A DNA stretch of 64,000 bases from Steroidobacter denitrificans (GTDB taxonomy: Bacteria; Pseudomonadota; Gammaproteobacteria; Steroidobacterales; Steroidobacteraceae). The translations under genes were made by a program, and so were the position numbers. Below the pieces are notes generated by a model. It was not told the origin of the DNA. It worked only from the letters and a program-made list of their open reading frames with translations, and made no database searches. The stretch covers positions 1,638,001-1,702,000 of the forward strand of contig NZ_CP011971.1 in NCBI RefSeq assembly GCF_001579945.1, read 5' to 3'. This document shows, one piece after another, positions 27,174 through 35,816 of the stretch. Each line of letters begins with the position of its first letter. The stretch's first letter is position 1.

Positions 27174-27257
27174 ATGACATCTGACATCATGGTATCGAAA
27201 CGATCGATATCGACATTACCCAAGCATTTGGCGAAACCAGGTGCTCTGTGGTCATGA
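27174..27257 (+). CDS. 27-residue ORF coupled to recombinase-like gene
   Basis: ATG 27174 is preceded by GGAGG at good spacing. The frame encodes MTSDIMVSKRSIS... for 27 residues, and its TGA overlaps the next gene's ATG (ATGA at 27254-27257). The ribosome site here is much better than any directly before the recombinase-like start. The short frame therefore probably drives translation of that gene by coupling. It has no recognisable domain. Confidence 0.5.
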   Translation: MTSDIMVSKRSISTLPKHLAKPGALWS

Positions 27258-28045
27258 ACGTCCCTATGGTTGCCGCAGCGAAGGAGCCGCGGACGATGGT
27301 GAGGAGGCCGTACTCAACGGCTGCGGATGATTGGCGTGAGTTGACAGATACGCTGATCGAGAGATATCTCGATGTGCTTGTCGTCGAGTACCACATCGGC
27401 GCCGCGACACGTGCCGCGCATCGTCTGGATCTACTAAATCTGGAACGATGGCTCGGTCGTCACTCCAAATCATCTTTGGTCGATGTTACGGACACAGCTC
27501 TTGTACGCTATCTGAGCAAGGAACTCGCTCGTTCGCCGACACTTGCTGTACGCCGGCGGCGTACGATGCGTCGTTTTTACGCCTGGCTCAAAGATGTTGG
27601 ATGTCGCGACGACGATCCCATGCAAGGACGGCGCATGCGCAATTGGTGGACCACGCGAGCGAAGATCCATATACCGCCGCGTCAAGCTCGCCGTCTGGAA
27701 CTCGCGCTGACATCGCGCAATCAGATGATAGTTGCCTTGATGCTGAGCTGCGGTCTGGAGGCTCGCGACATAGCGGCCCTGAAACTACGCGATCTCGTAT
27801 TGAACGAGAGGGTGCTGTTGTCACAAAACCGGCGTATCGAACTGCGTCCGGTGTTGTTGAAAATGCTACAGCAATATCTGGATAACGCCCGGCCGCGTCT
27901 CTTAAGGGTCCATGATAGCGAGTACGTCTTTCTATCGCCGGTGGGTAGCCCGCTATACCCGGCCATGTTGCGCGACACCGTCGCGAGTCTGACCGGCAAA
28001 TTCTGGCGCTCTCGGAAGCGGGAGGAACGCAGTGCGATTCATTAA
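27254..28045 (+). CDS. truncated tyrosine-recombinase-like protein
   Basis: 263 residues. The N-terminal half (about 25-110) is a SAM-like core-binding domain as in XerC/XerD: LIERYLDVLVVEYHIGAATR, NLERWLGRHS, RRRRTMRRFYAWLKDVG. The start of a catalytic domain follows: LMLSCGLEARDIAALKLRDL corresponds to the TGLRxSEL block. The catalytic arginine position is a glutamate (GLE rather than GLR), and the frame ends at TVASLTGKFWRSRKREER before the HxxR and the tyrosine. It cannot be a working recombinase. It may be a remnant or a DNA-binding derivative. It is coupled to a 27-codon ORF upstream and followed by wecB-like after 129 bases. Confidence 0.6.
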   Translation: MNVPMVAAAKEPRTMVRRPYSTAADDWRELTDTLIERYLDVLVVEYHIGAATRAAHRLDLLNLERWLGRHSKSSLVDVTDTALVRYLSKELARSPTLAVRRRRTMRRFYAWLKDVGCRDDDPMQGRRMRNWWTTRAKIHIPPRQARRLELALTSRNQMIVALMLSCGLEARDIAALKLRDLVLNERVLLSQNRRIELRPVLLKMLQQYLDNARPRLLRVHDSEYVFLSPVGSPLYPAMLRDTVASLTGKFWRSRKREERSAIH

Positions 28046-28174
28046 ACCGCCGCTGGAGTGCATTATTGCTCTGCATCGCCTGCCGTAGACGAAATCCAAC
28101 GGCTTCCTTCCGGTCCTCCTTCGCTGTTCAATCATGGCGCGCAATCGGAGTTTTTTCACCTTGGCAAACTACCG

Positions 28175-29290
28175 ATGAATTGTCGTGTTCATCTGATCGC
28201 TGCGGCGCGACCGAATTTCATGAAGATCGCGCCTCTGTACCATGTGTTGGCGGAACAGCCATGGATCGACGCGCGGATCGTCCATACGGGACAGCACTAC
28301 GACCGCAATATGTCGGAAAATTTTTTTTTGGATCTAAGATTGCCGGATCCACACTTTCATCTCGAAGTCGGCAGTGGCACACATGCGGAACAGACGGCGA
28401 AGGTGATGGTCGCTTATGAGAAAATTTGCAGTAGACGGTCAAGACCCGACTGGACCATCGTCGTTGGTGACGTCAACTCGACTATAGCTTGCGCATTGGC
28501 AGCAACAAAGCTATGGATTCCGGTGATACACCTCGAAGCAGGACTGCGCAGCAGCGACCGACGTATGCCGGAGGAAATCAATCGGCTGGTCACAGATGCG
28601 ATCTCGGATGTATTGTGGACACCCTCGCCGGATGCTGACGAGAACTTGCTTCGCGAGGGCGTGGCACCGGAACGTATCGATCGTGTCGGTAATATCATGA
28701 TCGACTCGTACGAGATGATGAGGCCGCAGATCGAAGCGGCGCCAGGTCCACGGAAATTCGGCCTGCGGCGAGGAGAATATGCCGTCGTAACGCTGCATCG
28801 ACCGTCGAATGTCGATCAGCGCGAAACGCTGGTAAGCCTCGTGACACAGCTGCATTCGACCTCGGCATATCTACCTCTGCTATTTGCGGTGCATCCGCGG
28901 ACTCGCAAGAAACTCGTAGAGTTCGGGTTATGGGCTTCGCTCGAATCCAATCCCAGCCTGCGACTCACCGAGCCCCTCGGCTACGTGGAGTTCATGGCGC
29001 TGGTGAGCGCGGCGCGTTTGGTGATTACCGATTCTGGAGGGGTCCAGGAGGAATCGACCTATTTGGGGATTCCTTGTTTGACGCTGCGAGAGAATACGGA
29101 GCGTCCGATCACTGTAATGCAGGGAACCAATCGCCTGGTGCCATCGCATTTACTCACCGCTAATGTGCAGGGCGTACTACGAGGTGAATGGGCCAAAGGC
29201 ATGTGCCCACAGAGTTGGGATGGACGTACGGCGCTTCGTTGTCTAGCCGCCTTGAAGCGCCGACACGAAGCGATGGTGGCAACTCACTGA
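28175..29290 (+). CDS. wecB: non-hydrolysing UDP-N-acetylglucosamine 2-epimerase
   Basis: A 371-residue enzyme that interconverts UDP-GlcNAc and UDP-ManNAc for surface polysaccharides. ATG 28175 gives MNCRVHLIAAARPNFMKIAPL, the usual start of this family in its ARPNFMKIAP variant. Conserved blocks are IVHTGQHYDRNMS, VVGDVNSTIACALAA, HLEAGLRSSDRRMPEEINR (which includes the catalytic acidic residue), FAVHPRTRKKL and TDSGGVQEESTYLGIPCLTL. It lies away from the main polysaccharide block and directly after a recombinase remnant, so it may have moved independently. Product use is inferred. Confidence 0.9.
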   Translation: MNCRVHLIAAARPNFMKIAPLYHVLAEQPWIDARIVHTGQHYDRNMSENFFLDLRLPDPHFHLEVGSGTHAEQTAKVMVAYEKICSRRSRPDWTIVVGDVNSTIACALAATKLWIPVIHLEAGLRSSDRRMPEEINRLVTDAISDVLWTPSPDADENLLREGVAPERIDRVGNIMIDSYEMMRPQIEAAPGPRKFGLRRGEYAVVTLHRPSNVDQRETLVSLVTQLHSTSAYLPLLFAVHPRTRKKLVEFGLWASLESNPSLRLTEPLGYVEFMALVSAARLVITDSGGVQEESTYLGIPCLTLRENTERPITVMQGTNRLVPSHLLTANVQGVLRGEWAKGMCPQSWDGRTALRCLAALKRRHEAMVATH

Positions 29291-29560
29291 CAGGGCGATC
29301 CACGCCGATGTCGGCAGCGTCAGCGGCATCGTGCGAACCGCGTCTTGATCGACGGGAGATGGCTTTGAAAGTACAGTTCTTCGACCAAGAGGAGGCATCG
29401 GCAGCTTGTGCAGTGTGGCGGCGCAGGCGCTGTGGCTGGTGGGTGCCATGCAGGATCCCGGATGCCCTGCAAAGCGATCCGCCGAGATTCGTTTCACGAG
29501 CGGCCGCACGAGCTTACTGAGATGGGCTACTCGCGCCACTGGCGGCGAGGGACGGCCGGG

Positions 29561-30370
29561 ATGAAGCGGGAATTACTTGAGGCCGTAGCCGAACGGCGCT
29601 TGAATTTGCATTACCAGCCCAAGTTTCGATTGGATAGCGGCGAACTCCAAGGGGTGGAGGCGCTGCTGCGTTGGCGCAGCGAGAGTGGCGCATGGATCGC
29701 CCCGGCAGTGTTCACGCCGATCTTGGAGAGAAGTGGCGCGATCCACGAAGTCTGCCACTGGGTATTCGAACGCGCAGCAACCGATAGCGCCTATTGGCTG
29801 CAATGCGGTCATGACGTGCGGCGAATTGCGATCAATATCTCTCCGGTGCAGCTGCGCGGTAGAGATGGGCCGCTCTCCATCCTGGATCTATGCACGGACT
29901 GGCCTGCCGGAAAAGTACAGCTCGATGTCGAGCTGACGGAATCGGCATTGATAGCGAATAACCGTGAGGTTGTGGATCTGTTCAAGCGCCTTTCGGAGCG
30001 GAACGTCATCGTCGCGTTGGATGACTTCGGCTGCGGCTATTCGTCGTTGAGCCTGCTCGCCGATCTGCCGGTCGATCATCTCAAGATCGATCGAACCTTC
30101 ACATCGCTTTTATTGTGCAACCGGCGCGTCGAGAAGGTCGTACAGGCGATAGTCGGCCTGGCGCACGAACTGGGGATGAAAATCGTCGCCGAGGGGATTG
30201 AGACTATCGATCAGTTAAACCGGGTGCGGGCGCTGGGTATCGAGATCGGACAAGGATTTCTGTTCAGCCGGGCGCTCGACCGGGAGTCATTGCTGGATTT
30301 TCTTGCGCTGGCGACGCCTGCGCTGCAACGATCTCGCGGCGCGCATGGCTCCAGCATTTCACGTGTGTGA
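29561..30370 (+). CDS. EAL-domain c-di-GMP phosphodiesterase
   Basis: A 269-residue single-domain EAL protein. ATG 29561 (MKRELLEAVAERRLNLHYQPK) follows GAGGG and starts exactly at the domain edge. Catalytic and metal motifs are all present: VEALLRWRSESG (EAL Glu), AINISPVQL (Asn), DVELTESALI, ALDDFGCGYSSLSLL (DD pair), HLKIDRTF, KIVAEGIET and GQGFLFSRAL. It is therefore predicted to hydrolyse c-di-GMP. No sensory domain remains, so regulation would be by expression or partner binding. It closes the signalling island. Confidence 0.88.
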   Translation: MKRELLEAVAERRLNLHYQPKFRLDSGELQGVEALLRWRSESGAWIAPAVFTPILERSGAIHEVCHWVFERAATDSAYWLQCGHDVRRIAINISPVQLRGRDGPLSILDLCTDWPAGKVQLDVELTESALIANNREVVDLFKRLSERNVIVALDDFGCGYSSLSLLADLPVDHLKIDRTFTSLLLCNRRVEKVVQAIVGLAHELGMKIVAEGIETIDQLNRVRALGIEIGQGFLFSRALDRESLLDFLALATPALQRSRGAHGSSISRV

Positions 30371-30571
30371 TCCCGACAGCTGCAGATGGTAGAGGTACTT
30401 GTCCGCCATCAGCCCGGTGATGAAACCGGCATCCGCGCGGCTGCCTTCGCTGGTTCGGAGATGAGGCCGAATCCGGCACAAATCTTGCGGCGTGAACGGA
30501 TCGCAACCGGGTAGCTGGAGGTTTGATCCATTTCGAATTGCACACGCGGATCCCAGTCGTAAATAGATCAA
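30359..30571 (-). pseudogene. possible IS66-type transposase remnant
   Basis: A 70-codon frame with RIRPHLRTSEGSRADAGFI and TGLMADKYLYHLQL resembles the segment of IS66 TnpC around 'll..kY.yHLPLyRQ'. Nothing before or after continues the family, and no terminal repeats are visible. Weak, and possibly a chance match. Confidence 0.28.
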
Positions 30572-30632
30572 GTTTCCACAGGCGGTGCCGATACCCGGAG
30601 TTTGTATTCCACCTCATCACGGCGGATTGCTC

Positions 30633-32612
30633 ATGAGCGCCTTTCCTCGCCTCTCGACGGCGGCAGCGACGTTGCTTTTGACCCTCGGCGCATTGGCGGC
30701 GAATGCACAGACCGCGAGTTGCGATTCATCGGCGCTGCTCTACTCGGCCAAGGACTATGCCGCCTTGCAGGATCGCATGCAACGCCGTGATTTCATCCGC
30801 GCCGAACTGGCGACGATCTGGAGCGAAATCAATCAGAACGTGTCGTGGTACGCCAATCTCTACGGTGTCGCCGACTACGGCAATGCCTTGGGCGTCCCGA
30901 AGGCCGAGGCGATCGAACGCGCCTTGGCCTTGTCGGCGACACAACGACTGCAAGCGCTGCAGGGTCGGCCGTTCAACGCCCAGCGTGTCAATCGCGTATT
31001 GAGCGACATGAAGACGGGAAGAAATTTCGGCGCCCGCATGGCGCAAGCGCTGAATGCAGCGAGCGTCGGCGTCGATACGGTCAACCTCTTCTACAACATG
31101 TCGAATGCGCTGCAGAGCGGCGATCGCGCCGCCAAGGTTGCGACGTTGAGTTCATCGATGTCGTTGGGCCGCGCCTGGCTTGCTGCGAATTGGGAAGCCG
31201 CCATGGGCCCGATGATGGGCATGGTCGGAGTGCTCGACTATTCGCTCAACGCCTTCGGCGAGAGCGCGTGGGCGCGGTATGAAGACTATTTCTGGAACGG
31301 CTATCGCAACTATACGCGGCGTCGCTGGAAGCTCGATCCCAAGGACTGGCTCGATGTCTGGGTCAATGAGGGTCAGGCGGGTATCGATCGCCGCTTGGCG
31401 GACTTTTGGAACGACCCGGATGGTCTGGGTGTCGACTATCTCGTATACGAATACCGTCAGCCTGGAACCGCCGAGAACTTCATTCCGATTGCGCGTTCCG
31501 GCTATGCCGTCGCTGAATATCGGAAGGCATTCGCTGCGCGCTACATGATCGAGCTGATCGAACCGTTGCTCGCACAGGCGCTGCATGAACAGGCGCAGGA
31601 AGCCATGTTTGCGGCGATGGACGAATTCGCGAAGCATTGCAGCTACGGCCTCGCCGAGGCCGAGGCGATCGAGGCGGCCTACCTGCTGCTCGAAGCGAAT
31701 CCCGGCCCGACGTTCAAGACGGCGTCCTGTCCGGCGCCGATGCCGTTTCAACCCGGCGTCGACGGCCAGATCGCAAAGGACGTGGACGATAAAAGGCTGC
31801 GGGCGTTGCGCAGCGATTTGAATGTACTCGCGGCGTCCGAAGGCTACGATCTGTCGAGGCTTGAACACACGTTCAAGGCCAATTTAAACAAACGTGGTCT
31901 ACTGACCGACGTCGCGAGCGAATTCTCCACTCGGGAACTCGCACCGCGCACGGTCGTATCCGCACACGCCTCGGGTATCGACGTGCTGATCCCCCCCGCG
32001 TTGCTGATGAGCGTCTGGTCCGGCGAACCCACGTCTTTGACGGGAAGTTTCCGCACCGCCTACATCGCCTTCGGCAAGGCACTGGCACAATTGGCGCCGG
32101 AAATTCTCGGTGATCATTTCGGATCGGTACGCGTCATTACGCGGTTCGAAGACGCCGACAGTCCGCTGATTTTGAACCTTACCGGCTTTGATCTTTCCTA
32201 TCGTCACCGGCTGGGCGTCTGGCGCGGCGGCGTTTCAGGCGTCGGCAAACTTGGCATTGCAGTATGTTTTGAAGGCAAGAACATCCATCAAGGCGAACTT
32301 CAAACCGAGGAAAGCGAGATCTATCGCACGATCAAGAGCGTGACGCTGCACTTCAGCGACGTCGTCGCGCTCATGGCCTCTGACGTGGTGCGTCAGGCGC
32401 TCGATCTTGCCGCAGAGCAAGTCAATGTACAAAGCGATGAACGCCTGCACGAATTTCTCGCCACCACCGCGGGTGAGCGTGGCTCATCCATCGGCGCCAT
32501 CGAAGTCACAGGATTACCGAACAAGGATACTTCGATGCGCGAAGACAGTGTGCGTCAGTTCATTTTCGCCATTGAGGAAACAATCGATGATGTAGCTCAG
32601 CCGCACGACTGA
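30633..32612 (+). CDS. large secreted protein of unknown family
   Basis: 659 residues. ATG 30633 gives a clear Sec signal peptide (residues about 1-26, LSTAAATLLLTLGALAANAQ, cleavage near AQ-TA). The mature part is rich in Ala, Arg and aromatic residues, with long helices (for example NRVLSDMKTGRNFGARMAQA and IELIEPLLAQALHEQAQEAM). A C-terminal beta-rich segment reads PLILNLTGFDLSYRHRLGVW. There are three to four cysteines. I do not recognise a domain. Codon use looks like that of the neighbours. It is monocistronic, in a gap between the EAL gene and the cytochrome peroxidase. Periplasmic or secreted localisation is the only supported statement. Confidence 0.7.
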   Translation: MSAFPRLSTAAATLLLTLGALAANAQTASCDSSALLYSAKDYAALQDRMQRRDFIRAELATIWSEINQNVSWYANLYGVADYGNALGVPKAEAIERALALSATQRLQALQGRPFNAQRVNRVLSDMKTGRNFGARMAQALNAASVGVDTVNLFYNMSNALQSGDRAAKVATLSSSMSLGRAWLAANWEAAMGPMMGMVGVLDYSLNAFGESAWARYEDYFWNGYRNYTRRRWKLDPKDWLDVWVNEGQAGIDRRLADFWNDPDGLGVDYLVYEYRQPGTAENFIPIARSGYAVAEYRKAFAARYMIELIEPLLAQALHEQAQEAMFAAMDEFAKHCSYGLAEAEAIEAAYLLLEANPGPTFKTASCPAPMPFQPGVDGQIAKDVDDKRLRALRSDLNVLAASEGYDLSRLEHTFKANLNKRGLLTDVASEFSTRELAPRTVVSAHASGIDVLIPPALLMSVWSGEPTSLTGSFRTAYIAFGKALAQLAPEILGDHFGSVRVITRFEDADSPLILNLTGFDLSYRHRLGVWRGGVSGVGKLGIAVCFEGKNIHQGELQTEESEIYRTIKSVTLHFSDVVALMASDVVRQALDLAAEQVNVQSDERLHEFLATTAGERGSSIGAIEVTGLPNKDTSMREDSVRQFIFAIEETIDDVAQPHD

Positions 32613-32856
32613 ATGAACGAGCCGCGGCATGTTATCGAGCATGCAGGCGAAACACCTGTTCCGTAAACGCATCGTGCTTTCTCAGGCCGGGCTCGTCGAA
32701 CGGGTGTTGTGGCAGGTGCCGCGGTCCGTGAAAGGCCGCCCGAAAGAGGGATCATACGGTGTCCACTTTATTCGACAGAGCTGATATCTTTCGGTCTGCG
32801 GGCGCATGCCGGTTACTTCGGAGCGCTGCGGAAAGGAACAGAACGGGGACCTCGAA

Positions 32857-33873
32857 ATGAATATCTCTGCAATAGGCCGCGGCAGCGCGTGGCTGCTGGC
32901 CATGACCGTCGCGCTGGCATCTACGCACTCGCCGGCATCCACGCGGACCGCCGAACCGGTCTCGCCGATCCAGGCGACGGAGATTCGCCATCCGGCGCGA
33001 GTGGAGCTGGGTAAAAAACTCTTTTTCGATCCGCGGCTGTCGCGTTCGGGCTTCATATCCTGCAATTCCTGTCACAACCTGAGCATGGGCGGTTCGGACA
33101 ACCTGAAGACCTCCATCGGCCACAAATGGCAGATGGGCCCGATCAATTCGCCCACTGTGCTCAATTCCAGCTTGAACGTCGCCCAATTCTGGGACGGCCG
33201 GGCAAAGAGTCTTGCGGAACAGGCGGGTGGACCGATCGCCAATCCCAAGGAGATGGCGTTCACACATGATCTAGCCATCGATATGCTGCGTTCTATTCCA
33301 CAATACATCGAAGAGTTTCGCGCGGTGTTCGGCACCGAGCAATTTACCATCACTGAAGTGACGGAGGCGATTGCCGCGTTCGAAGAAACCTTGGTGACGC
33401 CGAACGCCCGTTTCGACAAGTGGCTCGAGGGCGATGATGATGCGATCAGCGCGCAGGAGCTGAACGGCTATCAGCTCTTCAGGAACAGCGGTTGCGTGGC
33501 CTGTCACCATGGGCCGAATCTCGGCGGCACCTCGTTCCAGAAAATGGGTATCGTCGAGCCCTATACGACCGATAATCCGGAAGAAGGCCGCATCGCGGTC
33601 ACCGGCGAGGATGCCGATCGCTTCAATTTCAAGGTGCCGACGCTTCGTAACGTGGAGCTTACTTATCCGTATTTCCACGATGGGGCAGCCGACACCCTGA
33701 GCCAGGCGGTAGATATCATGGGCCGTATCCAACTGGGCCGGAAGTTCACGCCGCAAGAAAATACCGACATCGTCGCGTTCCTGAAAACACTCACCGGCGA
33801 TCAGCCGCAGGTCATCCTGCCGATCCTGCCGCCCTCGAGCGATATGACGCCGCGGCCCGCGCCTTTTGAGTGA
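32857..33873 (+). CDS. di-haem cytochrome c peroxidase (CcpA/MauG family)
   Basis: 338 residues with an N-terminal signal segment (ISAIGRGSAWLLAMTVALAS). It has two haem c sites, CNSCH at about residue 68 and CVACH at about 217. The family blocks are ARVELGKKLFFDPRLSRSG, NSPTVLNSSLNVAQFWDGRA and NVELTYPYFHDGAADTL. Bacterial CCPs reduce hydrogen peroxide in the periplasm with electrons from small cytochromes. MauG members instead oxidise protein residues, and which applies here is undecided. ATG 32857 was chosen because the signal peptide then starts at once. It converges on the cytochrome/d1-type gene. Confidence 0.9.
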   Translation: MNISAIGRGSAWLLAMTVALASTHSPASTRTAEPVSPIQATEIRHPARVELGKKLFFDPRLSRSGFISCNSCHNLSMGGSDNLKTSIGHKWQMGPINSPTVLNSSLNVAQFWDGRAKSLAEQAGGPIANPKEMAFTHDLAIDMLRSIPQYIEEFRAVFGTEQFTITEVTEAIAAFEETLVTPNARFDKWLEGDDDAISAQELNGYQLFRNSGCVACHHGPNLGGTSFQKMGIVEPYTTDNPEEGRIAVTGEDADRFNFKVPTLRNVELTYPYFHDGAADTLSQAVDIMGRIQLGRKFTPQENTDIVAFLKTLTGDQPQVILPILPPSSDMTPRPAPFE

Positions 33874-33988
33874 GACGCGTATCAAGTACGGCTACACGAG
33901 ATTGCCAGAGGACGGGCCTCCGCCCAGGAGGACGGCACCGCTCAGGGAGGAAGGGCCTGCGCCGGCTTGAAAGTACCGTCTATCCTAC

Positions 33989-34007
33989 GTGCCGCGTAAT
34001 GCGGCAC
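33989..34007. terminator. hairpin between convergent haem-protein genes
   Basis: GTGCCGC at 33989-33995 and GCGGCAC at 34001-34007 form a perfect 7-bp stem with the loop GTAAT. There is no T-run, so intrinsic termination is uncertain. The position between convergent genes fits a bidirectional terminator or RNA 3' end. Confidence 0.4.
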
Positions 34008-34019
34008 GCGGCACGAGCG

Positions 34020-34173
34020 CTACGGTACCGGCGGCTGTAGCCCGACCACGACCGTACGTGCCCGGACGCGCGAGAAAACACCCGCCGATACATCCACCGG
34101 AATCGATTTCACGCGCTTCAGCGTGTGCGAATCGAAGATCACCAGCTGTCCACCAGGTGCTCCGAGGCTCCGG
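34020..34173 (-). pseudogene. detached C-terminal piece of the cytochrome c/d1-type protein
   Basis: In the +1 frame just past the stop of the next gene, the minus strand reads PGGQLVIFDSHTLKRVKSIP and then VDVSAGVFSRVRART before a stop at 34020. This matches the last blade of cytochrome cd1/NirF/NirN propellers (vvyDa.TLk.v.rip...P.G.f). The intervening blade (about 45-60 residues) is missing, so a small deletion with frame change is likely. Confidence 0.5.
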
Positions 34174-35502
34174 TCACCGCGATACCGACTGCAACTTGTT
34201 TGCGTTCGGACCGGTGCCGACGATATCGACGATCACGAAGGGGGCGTTCGGATGCGCTGCCGGTGATTCGGTCGGGCCGATGACGGGAATACGCTTTACC
34301 ACCTCGAAGCTGTTCATATCGAAAACCGTCACTTCGTAGCTTCGACAGTCTGCCTCGCCGATATTGGTGCCGATGCCGAGCAGACGTTCATTCCAGCGGA
34401 TCACCGCGCCTGAGCCCAGATGCGGCTGACAGCCGGCGGGTATCTTGCGAACGATGCGTGCTTCGGCCAGATCGATCACCGCATTCAGATGATCCTCATA
34501 CGAGGAAACGACGAAATGGCGTCCGTCAGGCGAAAGGAAACCGTCGTGCAAGTGGCGACCGACATCGCTTACCGTCTTTATCGGCAGATCCGGCTCGTCA
34601 AGATCGATGATCCATACCTGTCCCGCCTGCTCGAGCGCCACCACGAACCAGTTGGCAAACGGCGTCGCCGTGATGATGCCGGCATCGGCCTCGACCATTC
34701 GGCCCTCGGGATCGACTCCGCGAAGCTCGATCAGGCGTCGCGGCTCCAGCGTCGCCGCATCCAGGATCACCATCGTGTGCGGGACATAGGATCCCGCAGC
34801 TACGTAGCGCCCGTCGCGCGAAACGGCCAAAGACGTACCATTGAGTCCCGCGCGCACCTTGCGCACCGTCCGCATCGAATAAAGATCGATCTTGTGCACC
34901 CAGCCGGCATCATCGCGCACATAGGCCCAGCGCGGTTCGGTCGGATGAAAGTCCAGCAAATGCGGCGCGAAACCGGTGGGAACCTCGCCGACCTTGCGAT
35001 GCCTGCGCCCGTCATAAAAAAGAACTTTGGATTCCGGGCCGGCCGAATGCCGGCCACGTGAAACCACACCCATCAGATCATCGATATGGTCGATCCGGTA
35101 GCGAGGGGCGGATGGCAGCATGGATTCATCAGCGACGAGCACCTGCAGCGATGCGCGCACCTCGGCGAGGCTCCAGTTCAGCCTGCGCTTCGGCTGGGTG
35201 GCGATGAGTTCGGCAAGGATCTTGTTGTCCGCCGAACTCAGTGAACCGCGCCAGGAGGGATGTTGCGGCATCAGCGTGGGCGGTGCGCCGGCAAGGATCT
35301 TTCCGGCGATCTGCGCCCGCGTGAGCGTGGTCTCGTCACGATTGAGCGCCGGACCGATGTAACCGCCACGATCGGCGCCATGACAGACGGCGCAGTGCTG
35401 CTCGAAGAGGTGCTCGGCCTGCGCAAGGTCGAAAGCCTGGGACGCCAGCGGAGCCGCCCACAGCGCAAAAAAAATCCCCATCAAACACATCTTGAAACGC
35501 AT
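34174..35502 (-). CDS. cytochrome c plus d1-type beta-propeller protein, C-terminally truncated
   Basis: 442 residues with a signal peptide (MCLMGIFFALWAAPLASQAF). The cytochrome c domain has CAVCH at about residue 37 and a MPQHPSW axial Met. A seven/eight-bladed propeller of the cytochrome d1 haem-binding family follows (YVRDDAGWVHKIDLYSMR, GSYVPHTMVILDAATLEPRR, DVGRHLHDGFLSPDGRHFVV, AGCQPHLGSGAVI). NirN, NirF and NirS share this fold. Loose NirN-like proteins occur outside denitrification. The protein stops at NANKLQSVSR inside the penultimate blade, and the final blade is found out of frame downstream. It is therefore probably non-functional or altered. Divergent from the groEL-like gene, convergent with the peroxidase. 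Confidence 0.72.
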   Translation of the reverse strand: MRFKMCLMGIFFALWAAPLASQAFDLAQAEHLFEQHCAVCHGADRGGYIGPALNRDETTLTRAQIAGKILAGAPPTLMPQHPSWRGSLSSADNKILAELIATQPKRRLNWSLAEVRASLQVLVADESMLPSAPRYRIDHIDDLMGVVSRGRHSAGPESKVLFYDGRRHRKVGEVPTGFAPHLLDFHPTEPRWAYVRDDAGWVHKIDLYSMRTVRKVRAGLNGTSLAVSRDGRYVAAGSYVPHTMVILDAATLEPRRLIELRGVDPEGRMVEADAGIITATPFANWFVVALEQAGQVWIIDLDEPDLPIKTVSDVGRHLHDGFLSPDGRHFVVSSYEDHLNAVIDLAEARIVRKIPAGCQPHLGSGAVIRWNERLLGIGTNIGEADCRSYEVTVFDMNSFEVVKRIPVIGPTESPAAHPNAPFVIVDIVGTGPNANKLQSVSR

Positions 35503-35816
35503 CTTTCTCTACATCCCTCTACCCGTAAAATCCGCTCAGAGGTGATCGTACCGGCGATTGGTGCTGATCCCGAGTATGCGCATGCCGGCGCGGTCATGTC
35601 CACGGAGGAATCCCGCGACTCGATGCCGGATGCGCACCATCAAACGATTCCCGCATGGGCGCCGGAGCATACCGGCGACAAGCGGTTGCCTGCTCGGCGC
35701 GCTCTGCGGCAGTAGCCTGGGCCGCAGGGAGGAATACGCAGACTCATGCATATTTTCCCTAAGGCCGTCGGTAGCACCGGCCGGCATAATTCGCCGGGGG
35801 CTTCGGGAGTACGCAT
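35503..35816. other. upstream region of divergent groEL-like and d1-type genes
   Basis: 314 bases with no supported gene. There is no CIRCE element (TTAGCACTC-N9-GAGTGCTAA) and no groES. A ribosome site (GGGAG) lies eight bases before ATG 35817, and a CCGGC-ATAATT-CGCCGG inverted repeat sits near 35782-35798. Confidence 0.45.

Noticed and set aside
30264-30620. 118-codon minus-strand frame opposite the end of the EAL gene
   Set aside because: It overlaps the EAL coding end and the following gap with arginine-rich, low-character sequence. Only the short internal stretch at 30359-30571 in another frame has any transposase resemblance.
34420-35061. 213-codon plus-strand frame opposite the d1-type gene
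   Set aside because: It is antisense to clear propeller repeats and has an Arg/His-rich composition typical of a GC-rich shadow frame.
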